DNA of 64,000 nucleotides, from positions 4,592,462 to 4,656,461 of the forward strand of contig NC_012878.2 of NCBI RefSeq assembly GCF_000003195.3, written 5' to 3'. Positions 33,124 to 44,590 of the stretch are shown here, one piece after another; position 1 is the first letter of the stretch; each line of letters starts with the position of its first letter. Source of the DNA: Sorghum bicolor. Its lineage: Eukaryota; Streptophyta; Magnoliopsida; Poales; Poaceae. The translations under genes and the position numbers were made by a program. Below the pieces are notes generated by a model. The model was given only the letters and a program-made list of their open reading frames with translations. It searched no databases and was not told where the DNA came from.

Positions 33124-33575
33124 GTGTTTAGTCCCTGAAGGGAATATTTTCACGATATTGTAACACTTTCGTTTATTTATAGTAATTATTGTCCGACCAT
33201 GGACTAACTAGCTTCAAAAAATTAGTCTCATAAATTCCAACTAAACCGTGCAATTAGCTTTTATTTTCGTTTATATTTAATACTCTATGTATGCGTTTAA
33301 AGATTCGATGTGACGGAGAATCTTGAAAAAATTTTAGGTTTTTTAGTTCCAAAAAAAATTGCAAAAAAAATTAGATTCCTCGTCACATCAAATCTTGCGA
33401 CGCATGCATGGAGCATTAAATATAGATAAAAATAATAACTAATTGCACAGTTTGCCTATAATTTGCGAGACGAATCTTTTGAGTCTAGTTAGTCCATAAT
33501 TAGACAATATTTGTCAAATACAAACGAAAATACTACATATCCATTTTGCAAAAAATTTTAGAACTAAACAAGACC
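33120..33575. mobile_element. Head-to-head inverted dimer of Tourist-like MITEs
   Basis: 33120-33347 reads the family in one orientation (GGCCGTGTTTAGTCC ... AGATTCGATGTGACGGAG). 33348-33575 reads it in the other (TTCCTCGTCACATCAAATC ... GAACTAAACAAGACC). TAA flanks the whole at 33117-33119 and 33576-33578. A transcript through it could fold into a hairpin with arms near 220 bases. Confidence 0.75.
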
Positions 33576-33649
33576 TAAAATAGAACCTCTACTTATAGGT
33601 ATTTATTAGAACGTCCCCCTCAGGAACCACCAAAATAACTCTATTCTAA

Positions 33650-33888
33650 GGCCTTGTTTAGTTCAAAAAAAATAAAAAATTTCAGATTCTCTGTCACATT
33701 GAATCTTGTGCCACATGTATTAAACATTAAATATAGATAAAGAGAAATAACTAATTACATAATTTACTTGTAATTTGTGAGACGAATCTTTTGAACCTAG
33801 TTAGTCTATGATTAGATAATATTTTTTAAATATAAACAAAAATACTACAATACCCATTTTATAATTTTTTTTGGAACTAGACAAGCCG
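33650..33888. mobile_element. Tourist-like MITE
   Basis: GGCCTTGTTTAGTTC to GGAACTAGACAAGCCG, with TAA at 33647-33649 and 33889-33891. Confidence 0.85.
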
Positions 33889-33891
33889 TAA

Positions 33892-34342
33892 GAAAAGCTC
33901 TCAACTCCACCAATTCCAAAATCTATCAAAATAAGAATCTAGGGGCTAGATCCTCCGTGTACTTCATAGAACTCATGGGGTGCTCTAGAATCTCTCGTTT
34001 TGTAACCCTTTGTGAAGTTGGAGAAAAATTATCCATCAATACCACTAATTAGACACATACACCTTCGCTCTATTCTCCCTAACGTTTCTTCTCCTAACTC
34101 TTTTCTTCCTTCTCCCGAAACATGCCGCTACCGTGGTCGTTGCCTCCAAATCCGCCAGTTGGACAGCTCCGGCGACTCGATGGTTCTGAATATCTCATAT
34201 CTGAACAAATACGTAAAAAACTTCGTCAACCTAGATTACAATCGTGGAAAAAAAATCAGACAAAATTGTGAAAATTTTTTAAATATGAAAACTATTAATA
34301 AAGGTGGCATAATTGGAGGAACGGCTACCTCTATAAATCATT
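33892..34342. other. Intergenic sequence
   Basis: No gene recognised. A 117-codon plus-strand frame at 34012-34365 runs into a MITE and resembles no known family. Confidence 0.35.
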
Positions 34343-34612
34343 ACTTCCTCCATCCGAAATTATAAGTCATTCAAGAATCTTGGAAAATCAAAACATCTCA
34401 ACTTTGACCAAATTTATATGATAAGTTGATAACATAATAACATTTATCATACCAACTAAGTATCATTAAGTTCTCCATTAGTTATATTTTCATAGTAATA
34501 TTTATTTAATGTCATAAATCTTTTTAATTTTTTCTATAATGTTAGTTAAACTTAAGATACTTTTACACTCTAAAATTTTTAGAATGACTTATAAATTGAG
34601 ATGAAAGAAGTA
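34343..34612. mobile_element. Stowaway-like MITE
   Basis: ACTTCCTCCATCCGAAATTATAAGTCATTC pairs with GAATGACTTATAAATTGAGATGAAAGAAGT. The body of 270 bp is AT-rich. Confidence 0.75.
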
Positions 34613-34631
34613 GCAAACGTCAACTTCTCTG

Positions 34632-35345
34632 TTAATTAGGCTCGTACCCCGCCGCGGCGGTGGCGGCCAGCGCCGTTGCAGCAGGTGGAGCATGGGCTGG
34701 AGCGTGAGCACATAGGCGGTCTCGGGAGCACGTTGTGGGCGTCCTGCGGCTTGCTGAGCTGGTACGTGTAGTCGGCCTCGTTGTAGTAGGGTTTATTGGC
34801 GGAACTAGGAAGGCTAGCAGAGGCACTGCCCTCCTCCACCCCAAGCATACAGTGATTCATTTAAATATTTATATAAATATTAATATTTATAGCAAAAAAA
34901 ATTAATTTTACCTATTTTTTATTAAAATATGATGATTTTAATAAAAATAGCGTAATATCTTTTATAAAATTCTCCAAATATATAATTATGTATATTTTAT
35001 CATATAAAAAATATGACGTATTTGTTCGGCCTCCTTTATTGAGCGAGACGACCACCTGGAGGACGCTGGAGTTGGCCGGCCGGCGACCAATGCTCCGTGC
35101 CCCCGCCGGTGGCGTCGAGCAGGCTCAGGCACACGCCGCCCGTGTTGTCCAGCAGGTTAGGGTTCAACCAGAGGGCGAAGGAGTGGTAGTGCACCAGCGG
35201 CGGCACAACCGGGTACGACGGCGGCAACTGCATGTCAAAGAAGAAGAGGCCGTCGTGGTATGGCGTGCCCGCCGTGCCCACCATTGCCACCCGGAGCAGG
35301 TCCATGCGGTCCTCGAAGGCTCGAATGTAGATGGTGTCTGCTATA
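34632..35345 (-). pseudogene. Ubiquitin-conjugating enzyme (UBE2O/UBC24-like) gene fragment
   Basis: On the minus strand, from 35345, the sequence encodes DTIYIRAFEDRMDLLRVAMVG, then GTPYHDGLFFFDMQLPPSYP, then LNPNLLDNTGGVCLSLL, then HWSPA. This is the E2 fold of the large plant ubiquitin-conjugating enzymes of the PHO2/UBC24-UBE2O group. The active-site cysteine of GGVCLSLL is kept. After the WSPA motif the frame shifts (SSVLQVVVSL continues in another frame). About 170 bp of AT-rich DNA (34862-35035) interrupts, and KPYYNEADY resumes at about 34795. No start, N-terminus or intact reading frame is present, so it is a broken gene copy. Confidence 0.7.
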
Positions 35346-35349
35346 GATT

Positions 35350-35875
35350 TTCATCTGGCACTAACACGATGAGCCGGCCCAAGCACAACACTAAAAAGCA
35401 CGGTCCAGGCGTGGCACGGCCCGGTGCTAGTGCCGTCCTGGGCCACAACTTCAACCCGCAGTGCCGGCACGGGTACGACACGGCTAATAGACTGGCACGA
35501 CGCTGGCCCGATTATTTTCATCATCTGTTGCTTTGAGAATAAATCATGACCATTAGATGTATTCTGTGCCACGTATATAAACATCACACAACCCTTCCAA
35601 ACCCTAACTCCCACGACGGCGGCGCAGACGCATCCTTGCTGCGGCCACTCTCTCTCTCTCCCGCCTGCCTGGCTATACGACAGCGGTGGCGCCGCCCGTA
35701 GGGTGCGGCGAGCTTCTCGACTCCTCCGAAAGCCACGGGCCAGCATAGGCACGATGGGCCGCCGTGTCTATCAGCACGACACAACACGGTTAAGGAGCCA
35801 TAGTACCGTGCCTAGGTCGAGAATTTGGTACGATGGCCCAAGACGGCACAACACGGTAACACATAGTGCTGCATA
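35350..35875. repeat. GC-rich dispersed repeat
   Basis: The phrases ACACGATGAGCCGGCCCAAGC, GGCACGGCCCGGTGCTAG and, inverted at the far end, CACGATGGGCC...CAGCACGACAC suggest an element with inverted GC-rich ends. The middle has a CT repeat at 35648-35660. Class not determined. Confidence 0.4.
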
Positions 35876-36111
35876 GTATTGTATAGTACCAAGACCAGGC
35901 CACCCGTTTGGCCAAATACAGTGTCTGCATGCATATTATGCATACATTGTGAGACACGTCAAGTTGTCGATGGTCTTCATCATATCATCTCCATTGCTGC
36001 CGGCACTAAGCTTGGCGTCGCCAGTTCATGGACAGAGGCACTATCGATAGCAGTGACAAAACCATTATCCTCACCACCGTCAACTTCGCCGTCGTTCTCG
36101 TTGCCCTAGTA

Positions 36112-38074
36112 CACTACTACAAAAGAGGTTTTTGGACGATTGTCAAAATCACTAATAGTCTCGACAATTTTAGTCCCCGGGATCAAAGACATCTTTAGTC
36201 CCGGCCCGTAACACGATCCGGGACTAAAAGGTCCTGCTCAACGGCTACCTGTCAGGACTGTCGGGGCAGAGACTCTTTAGTCCCAGCTCGTGTTACGGTC
36301 CAGGACTAAAGGTGTCCCATTATTCTCGGGGCAAGCCACCAGCCGGGACTAAAGATTTAGCCCTGGTTTGTGGCTTGCCCTGAGACTAAGAGGACCCCTT
36401 TTAGTCCTTGTTCTTTCTTCAGCCCGGAACTAAAAGCCCACGCTATATATTATGGTCACTTCTTCGTGCCCGAGACCGAGCCCATTCAATTTTAGTGAGT
36501 TGTTCTTGCTTGTTCTTGTTTTTGCTCTTACCATTGCTAGTTCTAGCTTGTTCTTCATCTCCGGCGCCCATTGGTGATTATCTTTGACGCTGCCATCGTT
36601 TCCCTCGGTCTAGGGGTAACTAACTTCATCCTCCCTTGTCATTTTCATGTTATTTTTGTCTTTGTGATATCGCTGTTATTTTTTTGAGCTCAAATTTAAT
36701 GGTTATAGTTTGAATCGACGTCACCGGCGCCCATTGGTGATCTTCTTCGACTTCACCATCGACTCTTCGTGTTTATAGATAACTAGCTTCATCCTCCAAT
36801 GTAAAAAAGTCTCAAATAATTAATTATTATATAATATCTTTACAACCCAAAGTAGGCACAATAGTGAACCGTTTTTTGACATGTCATTACAATCCTTTTA
36901 ATAATCACCTCACATGTCCTTAATTTCGGTGCCATTGGCATTGTTGATGTTGAGCTCCAGGAACAGCTTCCTGATGTTGTCAGGCAGCGCCAGCAGGAGA
37001 AACAACGAGCTCCTTTGTAGCGTTATCATGATGGCCTCGAGGTAGGCGATAGAGGAGACCTCGTGGGCGTGCTCGTCCATGACGTGCTCGTATAGACCCA
37101 TGTTCATGCCGCGGTAGCTGCAGCCGTCGTCGATGCGTGGGGAATTCAACTAGTACTCCTATCAAGCTAAACCCCACTACCTATTTCTCTCAATATACAA
37201 GTTGTCCAACTAAGCATTCAACTATTACACATAATTAAAAATCCACTAGCCTATGTAAAGTGTTCACGTCAACAAGTCACTATATTTCTTTTAACATGCA
37301 AGCTGTCTAACTAAGAAATATATTATCACACAACTAAAATCTACTAGCCATACAATTGTAATGTCCACATCAGCAAGACACATATAAGTATTTTATTTAT
37401 CCACATCATCATGTCATGCAATCTACTGATCTGCATTCCTGCAGCAATAGGCGATGTATCCTCCTAGTTTTATATATACGAGTCCTTTGTGTTACCTTGG
37501 CGCAAAAAAAAAGCTAATATCATTTGTTGGAAGGCGAAGGGGTCTCAATGACGTGGAATAATGATCTAGCAATAAATCACAAATCATTTCATTCTATAGG
37601 AGACAACGAAGGTAAATGGACTGCAGTACTTCTCATAGAATAAACATATAATCATGTCATCCAAGGTTGTTTAAAAAATTCAAAAGAAAATTGAATTTCA
37701 AAGTATGAGATTTTTACACAGAATTTATGGTATCTATAGATGATTTGAAATGAAAAGTCATAAAAAATAAAGTTGTACGTCTATTGAAGGTATACAACAT
37801 TGATATAAAAGTTTATCTTTATTGTACTTCGTTTGAAAAAATTATGAATTTTACTATGTTACACCTATTTTTAAACATGATTCTAGATTCAATCACCTCT
37901 ATAAATTGAGTTTTAGGAGCGGCTCTACACTTAGCCTTCTCTGGTATGGCCATTTATAAAAATGGATTTATAGAGGCAGGTCGTATTAGAAACTATTTTT
38001 AGCGATGGTTTTAGATAGAGCCACCTCTACTTAAAAATTGGTGGCGTTGCTAAAAATCAACTTATGTAATAGTG
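36112..38074. mobile_element. CACTA-like element or composite
   Basis: Starts CACTACTACAAAAGAGG and could end CTTATGTAATAGTG (reversed CACTATTACATAAG). The left 300 bases are inverted and direct copies of TTTAGTCCCGG...CCGGGACTAAA, CACTA-type subterminal repeats. The right part has the AGAGCCACCTCTAC phrases. Flanking trinucleotides do not match (GTA and CAA), so the two ends may belong to different elements. Confidence 0.5.
36910..37149 (-). pseudogene. Unrecognised gene-like fragment inside the CACTA-like region
   Basis: A 79-codon frame with protein-like composition (YRGMNMGLYEHVMDEHAHEV, SIAYLEAIM, LFLLLALPDNIRKLFLEL) in otherwise AT-rich transposon DNA, ending in a stop at 36910. I do not recognise the family. 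GC content and sharp edges suggest a captured host-gene exon; no start, promoter or downstream exon is visible. Confidence 0.35.
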
Positions 38075-39565
38075 CAAGCCAATCAAATGGAGACAGACTC
38101 AAAGAAGCACATTCATGGGCGGATCCATGTAGAACCTGCTGGGTGCGGCCGCACCCAGACCAAAATACAAAATACGCTATAGTATGCACATTTCTACGGT
38201 ATTCGCACCCCCTGAATTCAAACGTCTGTACCCACAACTCTGTTGAGTCGACCGAAAGAGACCACAACAGCCCACAACTCCTTAACACATAGCCCAATAT
38301 CAGCCAGGCCCCGTCCGCATGGAATCATCGACAACTCGGCTGTCACTTGAACTCACACAAAACTGTCTGCGCATCGCCTCCCCTTGGCGACAGCGTGAAC
38401 TCCGGTGGATGGTGACCTACTACCACTGGTCGTCAACCATGGCCGATCGGCCATGGGCATTGTTGTGCGCGGGCCAAGCATGTAGCCTTAGGGTCAAGGG
38501 CACCAAGAGCACATCATAGTTCGCCCCGTGTTTGTCCAGATTCTAAGATTAGACTTTTTTCTTTCTCTGATGTTTGATAATTGACATTTATGAAAATGAT
38601 GAAGCAAATAAATTGGTTTTGGTTGCATGTTTGCTCAGCCCACTTTCCATCCAAAGACGTCCATTTCGTGACTTTAATATGGGAAAACTGATAAAGCTAG
38701 AAAATAATGTAGAATTAATAAATAAAAAGTAATGCATATATTAGTTTGGACGAGGCACCAAAATTGGTACAAGCACCATCCCTAAAAGACCAGGAAGAAA
38801 AACTACAAGCATGACCGTGACTTCACATCTCCTTTATATATTATGAGACATTCATTCTAATGTATCGGATCACTGTACAAAAGAAAAAAGGTTTTTTACA
38901 AGCTCCTATTATGGTCTAAAAACGTGTGATCGGTGGCAAGTGTCAACACACCACGCCATGGAAAAATAAACATGTGATCGATGGCTAGGTGCATTATTTA
39001 TGATCGCACCCCCTCCAAATTTATCAACGAAAAAGACTATTGGGGAGGGTGTTGCTTGATTGCCGCTCTACTGTGCCACTGCGCTGTTGGTGTTTAGTCT
39101 GGCATCGCGCAGCTTGCATGATTATGTGAACGCCATCAGTTTGATGCCCCTCAGCAGCATCGCGACGGGCATGCCCGGTTCTGTCAGTTTGGTGGCTTAG
39201 ATGGGCCTTTTTAATATTCTTCTAATATCTGCAGAGTAAAGTTATTGATGCTGGCATCAATACCAATCTCATCTAATAACTTCTTCTAAATGCATAAAGT
39301 CACCAAACCGTTTAATCTTTTCTGAAGACATTACCAACCTCAAATAATTCATCAATAATTCCAAACTATTATTAGTAAGTATTTACCAAAAATACAGTAT
39401 TAAAATCATAAGAATTTAGGTATAGGTCACACTGTCCTATAGCTGCACGTTTGCTCTGTATGGGATTCCCAAACCCCATATCAGAAGTCTTGCATTGTAC
39501 CATAAAGAATGAAGATTGAGGACAAACAAAAATGAAAACATTGATGAGTAAACCCTATACAAGTG
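38075..39565. other. Intergenic sequence
   Basis: No gene supported. 38110-38230 (GGGCGGATCCATGTAGAACC ... CACCCCCTGAATTCAAACG) looks like a dispersed repeat edge. The rest is AT-rich. Confidence 0.4.
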
Positions 39566-39780
39566 CTATTCTACACCTTAGGTGTAGAATACTATTCTAC
39601 ACCGAACTGTTATACTGAGGAAAATTCAGTATCGTTCCGTATTCATATTTCAGTATTGTTCAGTATTTCATGGTCCTAGGTGTTGGACGGGATGATACTG
39701 AAGGTTCTCCAGTATTGCTCAGTATTTTTCTACTCAGTTTTGACTTGCGGTGTAGAATAATATTCTATACCTAGGGTGTA

Positions 39781-39784
<4 letters not shown>
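39566..39784. mobile_element. Foldback MITE with nested palindromes
   Basis: The left arm CTATTCTACACCTTAGGTGTAGAATA is itself an 11-bp palindrome with a TTA centre, followed by CTATTCTACACCG. The right arm CGGTGTAGAATAATATTCTATACC is its mirror. The interior repeats TCAGTATT five times. Arms are about 37 bp. Confidence 0.65.

Positions 39785-39816
<32 letters not shown>
39785..39816. repeat. (AT)n microsatellite
   Basis: About sixteen AT units directly beside the foldback element. Confidence 0.9.
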
Positions 39817-39817
<1 letters not shown>

Positions 39818-40129
39818 AATGCTTGACATAGATGCAACTAACAATGTCTCGCCGTCTGATAATCTCTCAGACTCGAGTGGCTCGGAAATACTGAAACAAA
39901 ACAAGCAAGTCGCCGGCTGCATAGCCATTGCCGTGTAGGTATTCACGTCGACTACTCGGAGTCGGCGATGGCGTGACGCACATCGACAAAGCAATGCTGG
40001 AGGTGGAGCGGAGGAAGGCAAAATCAACAGAAGGCAGACGCCTTTAGATCGATGCTCTCCTGCTTCCCCATATATAGGTTACGGGCTTGCCAATATGCAT
40101 TTTTTTTAGTGCTCCAGAGATCTCATATA

Positions 40130-40445
40130 GTATACATATCTGATTAGGCACCTTGCTTTCAAGGGCCCAATGTGGCTGCCCAGCTCGACCCCCCTCAGGT
40201 CCGGGGGCCTGGCGACGGGCAAGAAAATATGGAAGATGGGTTGTTACACTTTGGCTGCGTCACGTGTTCATTTCTTTGTGTACCTTTGCAATAATCAGAA
40301 CAAGTGCTGCTTACATATGGACAGGCATGGAAATTATATCAAAAACTGTCTAAAGCATTCCCATGTGCACTCTTGTGGTATGTTGTGACACTGTGCTCAC
40401 AGTTGAGCACATCAGTGAACTAGCCATGGTAACTCAACACCACCT
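40130..40445. repeat. Partial copy of a segmental duplication
   Basis: CATGTGCACTCTTG...TTGTGACACTGTGCTCACAG...CAGTGAACTAGCCATGGTAAC recurs at 43185-43250. No coding function recognised. Confidence 0.6.
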
Positions 40446-40548
40446 CACTTGCCTCGCCCATTTTATATTCTTGTTCTGGAAAAAAAACGACACCATGGCA
40501 CCTAAGATTACCCATGGTGTAAATTAGAATTGATGCCAAAACAAGTAA

Positions 40549-40702
40549 GGATGAGGATGTCCCTCCAAATGGATACCCGTGGTTTTTTTTTCTAATGTAA
40601 CTAAATGAACTAAACATATAATTCATTCCTTCATTTTTTTATTTAATTTATTTAATTACACTAGAAAAAACCGTGGATACCTATTTGAAGCACCGTCCCC
40701 AT
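40549..40702. mobile_element. Short MITE with CAAATGGATACCCGTGG arms
   Basis: CCTCCAAATGGATACCCGTGG at 40560 mirrors CCGTGGATACCTATTTGAAG at 40670, with a 60-base AT-rich centre. Confidence 0.55.
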
Positions 40703-40769
40703 TTTAAAAACAAAGAAAGTGAGTTTGGGCGTGAGCCGTCAGGTAATACTATTATATGAAACGATTCTG

Positions 40770-41012
40770 GGCCTTGTTTAGTTCCAAAAATTTTTAGAAA
40801 ATCGATACTGTACCACTTTCGTTTGTATTTGACAAATATTGTCTAATCATGGACTAACTAGGCTTAAAAGATTCATCTCATCAATCCCGACTAAACTGTG
40901 CAATTAGTTTTTATTTTTGTCTACATTTAGTACTCCATGCATGCGTCTAAAGATTCGATGTGACGGAGAATCTAAAAAATTTTGCAAAATTTTTTAGAAA
41001 CTAAACAAGGCC
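40770..41012. mobile_element. Tourist-like MITE
   Basis: GGCCTTGTTTAGTTCC to AAACTAAACAAGGCC with the full family core. The duplicated trinucleotide is not preserved. Confidence 0.8.
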
Positions 41013-41105
41013 AGTTGAAAAATGTTGGGCATCGAGGTGCTCTCGGTGCAGAGCAATAAAAAACTATTTTCTCAGCCCGCGTTGCTGTTTGCTCATGCAC
41101 GCTGA

Positions 41106-42165
41106 GGCCTTGTTTAGCTCAAAATTTTTTAACTGTCACGTCAAATTTTTAAACACATACATGAAACATTAAATATAGACGAAAACAAACACTAATTACA
41201 CTGTTTATCTGTAATTTGCGAAACGAATCTTTTAAGCCTAGTTAGTCTACGATTGGACAATATATGTCACATACAAACGAAAGTGCTACAATGCTCATTT
41301 CCCAAAAAACACTAGTAGAAAAGAGTACAACGCCGACACACCCTTTTTATATCACAGGCGGTTTTAGTTATCACGCGCCTGTGGTATAAAAAGGGCGGTG
41401 TCAGAGTTACCAACCGTCTGACATTTACACAGGCGATTGCCTTAAGCCAACCGCTTATAGTAATGCATCTTCACGGGCGGTTTTCCCGCCTGTAGAAATC
41501 ATGTATTTCTACAGACGGTTTTCCTAAGGATTTCTACTGGCGTTTTTGAGCGTTTCAAATGACATCGTTTGAAAAAAATTGTCAAAATGAAAGTTGTAGA
41601 TCTCGAAAAGTTATGAAATTTTAAGTTGATAATTTTTTTATTTGAGATCATCTTATCGTCGAAAACAACATTTGAATTTCTCAAATTTAAAATTCAAATT
41701 TTGTAAATAACCTCGGATGGAGAAACTACCAATATAAAAATTGTACATCTTGAAAAGTTATGAAACTTTGTAGTTGACAACTTTTCTATTTGAATCTGTT
41801 TAGGGCTTTAAATAATCAATGTATGCTCAGTTTAGAATAATATGTGGGGAACTAAACTCTAATATAGATACATTTGAGTGATAGGTGGAAATTTCAGGTT
41901 CAAATCCCGCTGGCCGTGTAGCGCATGATTTTGCACGACTTGCTGGGCCTTCCTTGGAATTAAATCTTTTTTTTCTATTTTTAAAACGCGATTTCGTATT
42001 TTCTATAAAAAAAAAATTCACAGGCGGTTCCCTAAAAGAGCCGCCTGTAGGCCCATTTCTACTGGCCTCCAGCGTACGCGATGCTAGAAAACGCCAGTAA
42101 AAATAGGTTACCAACCGCCTGTATAGGCCCCTGTACTAGTGAAAATTTGGAAACTGAACAAGGCC
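41106..42165. mobile_element. Tourist-like MITE split by a CACTA element
   Basis: The left 200 bases (GGCCTTGTTTAGCTC to TTTCCCAAA) and the right 24 bases (AAATTTGGAAACTGAACAAGGCC end) join once 41310-42141 and one AAA copy are removed. The flanks TGA and TAA are a near match to the TAA duplication. Confidence 0.8.
41310..42141. mobile_element. CACTA element, non-autonomous, 832 bp
   Basis: CACTAGTAGAAA start and GTACTAGTG end, with AAA on both sides (41307-41309 and 42142-42144). Subterminal AGGCGGTT/AACCGCCT repeats are plentiful. The centre holds GTTGTAGATCTCGAAAAGTT repeats. No transposase. Confidence 0.85.
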
Positions 42166-42189
42166 TAAATGAAGATGCTGCTCTAATTA

Positions 42190-42432
42190 GGCCTTGTTTA
42201 GATGCAAAAAGTTTTTAGATTTTGGCACTGTAGCATTTTTGTTTTTATTTGACAAATATTGCCTAATTATGGTGTAACTAGGCTTAAAAGATTTGTCTCG
42301 TGATTTACAGGTAAACTGTACAATTAGTTATTCTTTTTATCTATATTTAATACTTCATACATATGCCGTAAGATTCGATGTGACGGGGAATCTTGTAAAG
42401 TTTTGGGTTTTTGAGTGTATCTAAACAAGGCC
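42190..42432. mobile_element. Tourist-like MITE
   Basis: GGCCTTGTTTAGATGC to CTAAACAAGGCC, flanked by TTA at 42187-42189 and 42433-42435. Confidence 0.85.
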
Positions 42433-42579
42433 TTAATGTTCGTCGCTAGAAGCTCATGCATGTCATGCTGAACGTTTGTGATGTTACAGTGTTTTACCAG
42501 CATCGGCTGTGATAGCTTTGTCAGCTTCGACTACGTACACTGTGGGTAGTCTTCTAAGCCAAGGGTATGGGAACTGTCT

Positions 42580-43900
42580 ATGCAAGTACCTTAAATATTA
42601 TTGTTTGCACATGATTTGACTGGGAATGCCTGCCTCCTTATTTTGTTTTCTCCCTAGGTGAATAATGCACTTGCCTTAACCTAGCAGATGTCAAATGCAT
42701 GCCTTTTAATTTTCTCAGGGGTGGAACAATAACTGATATTTCTTTAATATGGTAGATAAGATGGTACCAATATGAAGTAAAAGATACAAACAAAATATTA
42801 ATATGATTCTGTTTGTGGTTAAATGAACATAGGGCCGGCAGGCTATAAATCTGTAGAAACTTTCTTACTTTCTTGCAATGGTCAAAACATGGGAGCAGAG
42901 AGACTGAAACAACAAAAGTAGAGAAAATTATGAAAAATGGAGTTGAGTTCTAATCTTCTACTTGTATGACTCTTCCTATATCTCCAACATAAGATACCCA
43001 ATTTTCCCTGTTCTATTGTGCATACCATCTTTTATTTTTTTAAAAAACTCTTTTGTGTGTTAGGTTATGGCTGCATGAAAAAAGGATAGTAATGAGAGGT
43101 GCCAGGACATTCAACTGATTGTCTGGATTGCTGAGAATCAGTCTCTTGTTGCTTCTAGGACATCTGGCTATGTTTTTTTCGAGTGCACTCTTGTACTTTG
43201 TTGTGACACTGTGCTCACAGTTCACCAAATCAGTGAACTAGCCATGGTAACTTAAACCATTGTTCTAGAAGAAATGAAACCGTGGCACATAAGCCATTGT
43301 CAGCAGCACTGCCATGAATCTGTTATGTTATTGTTAGCACATGATTTGACTACGTACGCTTGCCTCCTTGTTTTATTTACATTTTTCTGAGGTGAATAAT
43401 AATGCACATGCTTAGCCTAGTAGACGCTTGAGTGCCTTTTAAATTTCACTCAAGGTGGGAACAATAAGTGACATTTCTTTGAGATATGGTAGAAGGTATA
43501 CAATATGAAGTAAAGGGAGAATCAAAATAATAATATGATATGATTCTTACCATGGTTAAATGATCAAGGGTATATATAAACTTTCTTGCTTTCTTACAAT
43601 GGTCGAGACATGTGAACAGAGAGACTGAAAGAAGAAGAGGTAGAGAAAGTCTGGAAAAAGGGTGTTGGGTTCTGCTAGTACTATAATTTTGTATGTCTCT
43701 TCCCCTGCTCTATGGTGCATACATCTTTTTCTTTTCTTAAACAGTGTTTAGTGTTAGGTTGTGGCTAATGGGAGGTGCCAGGACATTCAGCTAATTGTGT
43801 AGGTTGCTGAGATTCCATCACTTGTTCCTTAGGGACTTTTGGTGACGCTCTCTCTAGAGCTGTGCCCTCATGTTCTGGTACTCATTTTATTCTTAGGATT
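42580..43900. repeat. Two tandem diverged copies of a 700-bp segment
   Basis: 42600-43250 and 43330-43830 share, in the same order, CATGATTTGACT, GGTGAATAATGCAC, CAATATGAAGTAAA, ACTTTCTT(G)CAATGGTC and GAGGTGCCAGGACATTCA. A third copy is at 60210-60990. No open frame is conserved among them. Confidence 0.65.
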
Positions 43901-43924
43901 AAGCAGACCATAGCCTTGTACAAT

Positions 43925-44585
43925 TGTTGGGAAATGCGATCTGAACCTCCTAACGACACGTCGATGGAAAGGCCAGCTCACGTGCGGCGATGAGTGACCC
44001 GGAAGATTGACCAATGCACTCCCGGTCTAGGGATGGTGGGTGTAGCAGTAAATGACTTTCAATTCTCTTTCTTAAGAGCAGTTACATTCCCTTTATATAG
44101 GGCACGGATGTCGACCTAGGCCTATTACAAAAACACCCCGTGGGCGAGGGAATATCCTGGCATATTCTTTCGCTGTGGTCTGCCAACCGCGGGGTAATTT
44201 AAGTAATCTCGAACCGCGAGCTCCACGTGCGCCGCCCGCTTGGGACTCAAGCTTGCGCAGGACTCAATCCTCTGGTCGGCCGCCGATCCTTCGACTCAGA
44301 AGCGCCAAAGGTTCTTCGCCGACACCGTGAGCCCCGCGACGTCCTTGGACGCCCTTCAGCCCATCCTCCACCACGGGAGGATCCGAAGGACCCCTCCTTC
44401 GTTCCCGTGATCTCCGCCGTCAGCTTGGCTCCTACATTCACAACACATCACACGAGACGCGTTATTGTTAACTTCGCCCGGAACCTTTGTATTCTATCAT
44501 CCGAAGGTCCGGGGGACGGAGGTTTTCGACGATGGCAGGTCTCTGATGCGGCCATGTAGGGGAAGGTAAGGTTAAGCCCCCAACA
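43925..44585. mobile_element. Solo LTR, 661 bp
   Basis: TGTTGGGAAATGC to CCCCCAACA, flanked by exact ACAAT at 43920-43924 and 44586-44590. No internal sequence accompanies it, so the element was probably removed by LTR-LTR recombination. TTTATATAGGG at about 44094 may be its TATA region. Orientation unresolved. Confidence 0.85.
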
Positions 44586-44590
44586 ACAAT

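Noticed and set aside
44227..44559. Plus-strand 110-codon frame
   Set aside because: Lies wholly inside the solo LTR at 43925-44585.
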